Assembly (NCBI GenBank): GCA_032207245.1
Contig: CM063502.1
Coordinates: 49,834,904 to 49,898,903 of the forward strand
Direction of reading: 5' to 3'
Length of the DNA stretch: 64,000 bases
From: Pardosa pseudoannulata
Taxonomy: Eukaryota > Arthropoda > Arachnida > Araneae > Lycosidae
Shown: positions 61,801-64,000 of the stretch, piece by piece
How positions within the stretch are numbered: the stretch's first letter is position 1
Layout of the letters: every line of letters starts with the position of its first letter
Program-made: the position numbers and the translations under genes
The notes under the pieces: model-generated
The model's input: the letters and a program-made list of their open reading frames with translations, nothing else
The model's database searches: none
Told to the model about the DNA's origin: nothing

Positions 61801-61949
61801 AGTTTTGTAAGAGAGATAAAAAGAATTAAAATCGGAGATCATTCCTTTATCTTACATTTTATGGCTGAGAAATTAGGAATTAAATATGGGAAAGGGGGAA
61901 AAGGGAATTTTAGATATCTAATTTAAAGGAAATACTTTTGATATATTAC
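58839..61949. other. AT-rich DNA; one splice-donor candidate only
   Basis: Apart from the donor at 60,270 with the somewhat GC-richer stretch to its right, no gene or bounded repeat was recognised. Confidence 0.45.
60271..60470 (-). other. Candidate non-coding first exon
   Basis: A consensus donor (AAAG then GTAAGTC) ends at 60271 on the minus strand. Behind it lies a locally GC-richer stretch with TCAAGGTCA-like sequence at its upstream side. It could be a 5'-UTR exon spliced over 9.6 kb to the acceptor at 50646, but no conserved protein is visible and other donors lie closer. Confidence 0.25.
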
Positions 61950-61951
61950 AT

Positions 61952-62036
<85 letters not shown>

Positions 62037-62042
62037 CATATA

Positions 62043-62225
62043 TCTTTACATATAAAATTCTCCTGTCCGTGTGTTTGTAATAGAAATCCTCCTAAACGAC
62101 TGGACTGATTTTGATGAAATTTTGCGTATGTAATTAAGTTGATTCGAGAATGGTTTAGATTCACAATTTGATCCGATAGAAAATGTTTTTTGTATTAAAA
62201 TTCCAGAATTTCGCGCTTATTGAGA
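62043..62225 (+). mobile_element. Helitron-like 5' end, second type
   Basis: TCTTTACATATAAAATTCTC, CTGTCCGTGTGTTTGTAATA and ACTGATTTTGATGAAATTTT match a widespread arthropod Helitron 5' terminus as I remember it. It follows a TA run directly. No Rep/helicase frame is present. Confidence 0.45.
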
Positions 62226-62254
62226 TTATTATAATGTCGCTTGAAACCCTTCAC

Positions 62255-62345
62255 TGCCAACGGATCTATTACGTAGTAGTCAGCGCAACAGGATTCAATA
62301 CGAGAAGTCCCAGGATCGAATCCCCGTATAGGCGATGCGGGAATT
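62255..62345 (+). mobile_element. tRNA-like SINE head, degraded
   Basis: GTAGTAGTCAGCGCAACAGG and CCCAGGATCGAATCCCCG resemble a tRNA A/B-box pair, followed by TAGGCGATGCGGGAATTTTA. It lies downstream of a Helitron-like 5' end. Confidence 0.4.
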
Positions 62346-62368
62346 TTATTTTAATTTTCGGTTTATCT

Positions 62369-62440
<72 letters not shown>

Positions 62441-62459
62441 TATACTTTATGCTACAAAA

Positions 62460-62500
<41 letters not shown>

Positions 62501-62524
62501 TCATATACTTTTTGCTACAAAACC

Positions 62525-62587
<63 letters not shown>

Positions 62588-63187
62588 CATAACGTATATG
62601 AATGTGTGAAAAGTGGTCTATATTTCGGGAGAACAGCTGGTATGAGGAGTAAGAGTAATGAATGCTTCAACAAAACTTGCGAAATATGTTTAATATGCAC
62701 GCAAGATTATCGACATGTGAAAGTAATTATAAAGTTCTTGATCCAATAGTTAGTAATAAATGGGATCAAGTATTGTAGTGCTATTTGAGAATCCTCCCCG
62801 TTAGACAAAATCGCACATTTCATTCAATCTAATGTATATGTAGTACTTCGAATCTACTATTCAATCATGCATTTTGTAAAGCCTTTTTTATGACTTTGCC
62901 GTAAAGGAGAAGTATATATTAGGGGCTATTGTTAAAGTCTTTTATAAAAATATAAATAAAGAATTTTTTTGCTGTATAAATTAGCAGCAGTTTCAAAAAC
63001 GGCAAAACATATTGATAGTTGTAGACTACTGATAAAGCAAAATTGGAAATCAAGGTCTAATTTTGTTTCCAAAGAGCTAAGCAACTGTATGTTGTTTTAT
63101 GTTCCTAACGTTTATATCTCAGAGAAATTCAAAAGTGTATGTTTATGCTGTAGCTTCTTATAGCTTTATTTATATTTCAGCATCCTT

Positions 63188-63705
63188 AAAAAATTCATCT
63201 TTCTATCCCCTGTATAATAATAACTTAAGTTATCTGTCTGTGTGTCCTCGAATTTATGAAGCGATTGTACCTGGAATGGATAGGGGCATCCATATTGGAT
63301 TCTTGATGAGTCAGGGTTAGCAACGTTCGAAATCCTCCCCCCCCCCTTTTCGAGCGTCTAATGCCATTATTTCAAGCCCTATTTTCCTCGGTTAAGAGCA
63401 GGCGATTAAATTTATCAATTTATCACATAATAAATAGTCAAAAGTAATATTTTACTCTAGAATTATGACGACATTACTTTAACCATCTCCTTTAATCATT
63501 TCTTGTTTTAAATTATTTAAATATCGTCTACATTTTTTTCATACGTTTTATCACTAAACTTAGATATTACGCAAATAATTTTCTCTTATAGCTGGCTTAA
63601 ATAATAGATTAGGTACATATGTGATAGTTTTAAATTTCATCATCGATTATTTTTTGTTGCAATGAAAATTTTATGACCAGTATTAACAAGTTCTATCTAC
63701 CTCCA
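63188..63705 (+). mobile_element. Diverged copy of the 44-kb Helitron-like leader
   Basis: TATCTGTCTGTGTGTCCTCG, ACGTTCGAAATCCTC followed by a C run, CGAGCGTCTAATGCC, CCTCGGTTAAGAGCAGGCG and TTATCACATAATAA follow the order of the 44.2-44.7 kb copy. Here it runs directly into the frame that reaches the BEL/Pao fragment. Confidence 0.5.
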
Positions 63706-63779
63706 GGGTGTAGTGGAAATGATAGTTTCATTCCATTACTTCCATTAATTACCGTGGAAAAAAATTTGGAAGAACTTAA

Positions 63780-64000
63780 CGATAATTTCGACGTATCTAA
63801 GAAAACTTTGAATTATCTTTCTAAATAAATTCAACGTGATTCTAAACTGCTTTCACAGTATCGGGAAACTTTAGAAGAGTATGAAGATAAACAAATTATT
63901 GAGCGTGTACCAGATAATTCTCAGCCAAAAAACAAGCCATACTTTTAACTGCCTCACAGGGTACTTTACAATTCTGGAAAATTAGAAATTTTACTAAACG
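63780..64000 (+). pseudogene. BEL/Pao retrotransposon pol fragment, running off the window
   Basis: One plus-strand frame reads TLNYLSK, stop, IQRDSKLLSQYRETLEEYED, KQIIERVPD, a PYF-stop, and LPHRVLYNSGKL. This matches the segment just upstream of the Pao-type reverse transcriptase (QY..., IIERV, LPHHAV...). Two in-frame TAA codons show it is dead. The polymerase core itself lies beyond base 64,000. The upstream reading from 63,674 (MTSINKFYLPPG) continues in the same frame but I do not recognise it. Confidence 0.6.

Larger units (their letters stand above)
61950..62587. repeat. Cluster of CA/TA microsatellites with repeated TTCATATACTTT...GCTACAAAACCAT motif
   Basis: CA then TA runs at 61950-62030 and 62370-62438, TA at 62461-62495 and 62526-62586. 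The sequence TTCATATACTTTATGCTACA and its near-copy separate the last three runs, so the cluster grew by duplication of microsatellite plus insert. The associated open frames are artefacts. Confidence 0.85.

Noticed and set aside
61946..62587. Frames of 60-134 codons over CA/TA runs
   Set aside because: Low-complexity translation of microsatellites, no splice context.

Overview
This looks like nuclear DNA from a large, AT-rich, repeat-laden animal genome, most likely an arthropod and possibly a chelicerate such as a spider. The reasons are the low GC, the microsatellites, spliced coding exons with 0.4-6 kb introns, tRNA-derived SINEs with CAAAC-type tails, and many small DNA transposons with recognisable target-site duplications. 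The lineage is an inference; no marker gene fixes it. No bacterial operons, rRNA, intact tRNA genes or CRISPR arrays are visible.

One cellular gene is convincing. Seven minus-strand exons between 50,638 and 36,659 join in phase into a 264-residue, six-transmembrane protein of the DRAM/TMEM150 (FRAG1/DRAM/Sfk1) family, most like DRAM2. Its exons are too short to stand out as ORFs, so it is easily missed. A poly(A) signal lies 75 bp past the stop, and a good splice acceptor just before the start codon implies an upstream non-coding exon.

The rest is mobile-element strata. 0-9 kb: a possible TTAA-bounded element carrying a SINE, a compound microsatellite, a 643-bp tandem duplication and two further TTAA-bounded (piggyBac-like) elements. 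11-18 kb: a 62-bp-arm hairpin and a large nested foldback structure (arms about 1 kb) with CRE-rich palindromes and G-rich tracts. 19-24 kb: a diverged head-to-head inverted duplication (arms about 1.2 kb) whose spacer holds a SINE and a four-unit tandem array combining CTCF-like motifs, TATA boxes and GC-rich blocks. 27.7-30 kb: remnants of a mariner-like transposase and of a recurrent uncharacterised arthropod protein. 33.6-34.8 kb: MITEs and a LINE tail. 36.6-50.6 kb: the DRAM-like gene, with repeats in its introns. 51.7-54.2 kb: a dead but complete hAT element (ZBED5-like transposase, 8-bp target duplication). 55.2-56.9 kb: a 273-bp satellite with a 547-bp higher-order unit. 57-64 kb: another TTAA MITE, a SINE, Helitron-like ends, long AT/CA repeats and, at the right edge, a broken BEL/Pao pol fragment.

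The most unusual object is the 19-24 kb inverted structure with a promoter/insulator-like array at its centre. It is not explained by any element family I recognise.
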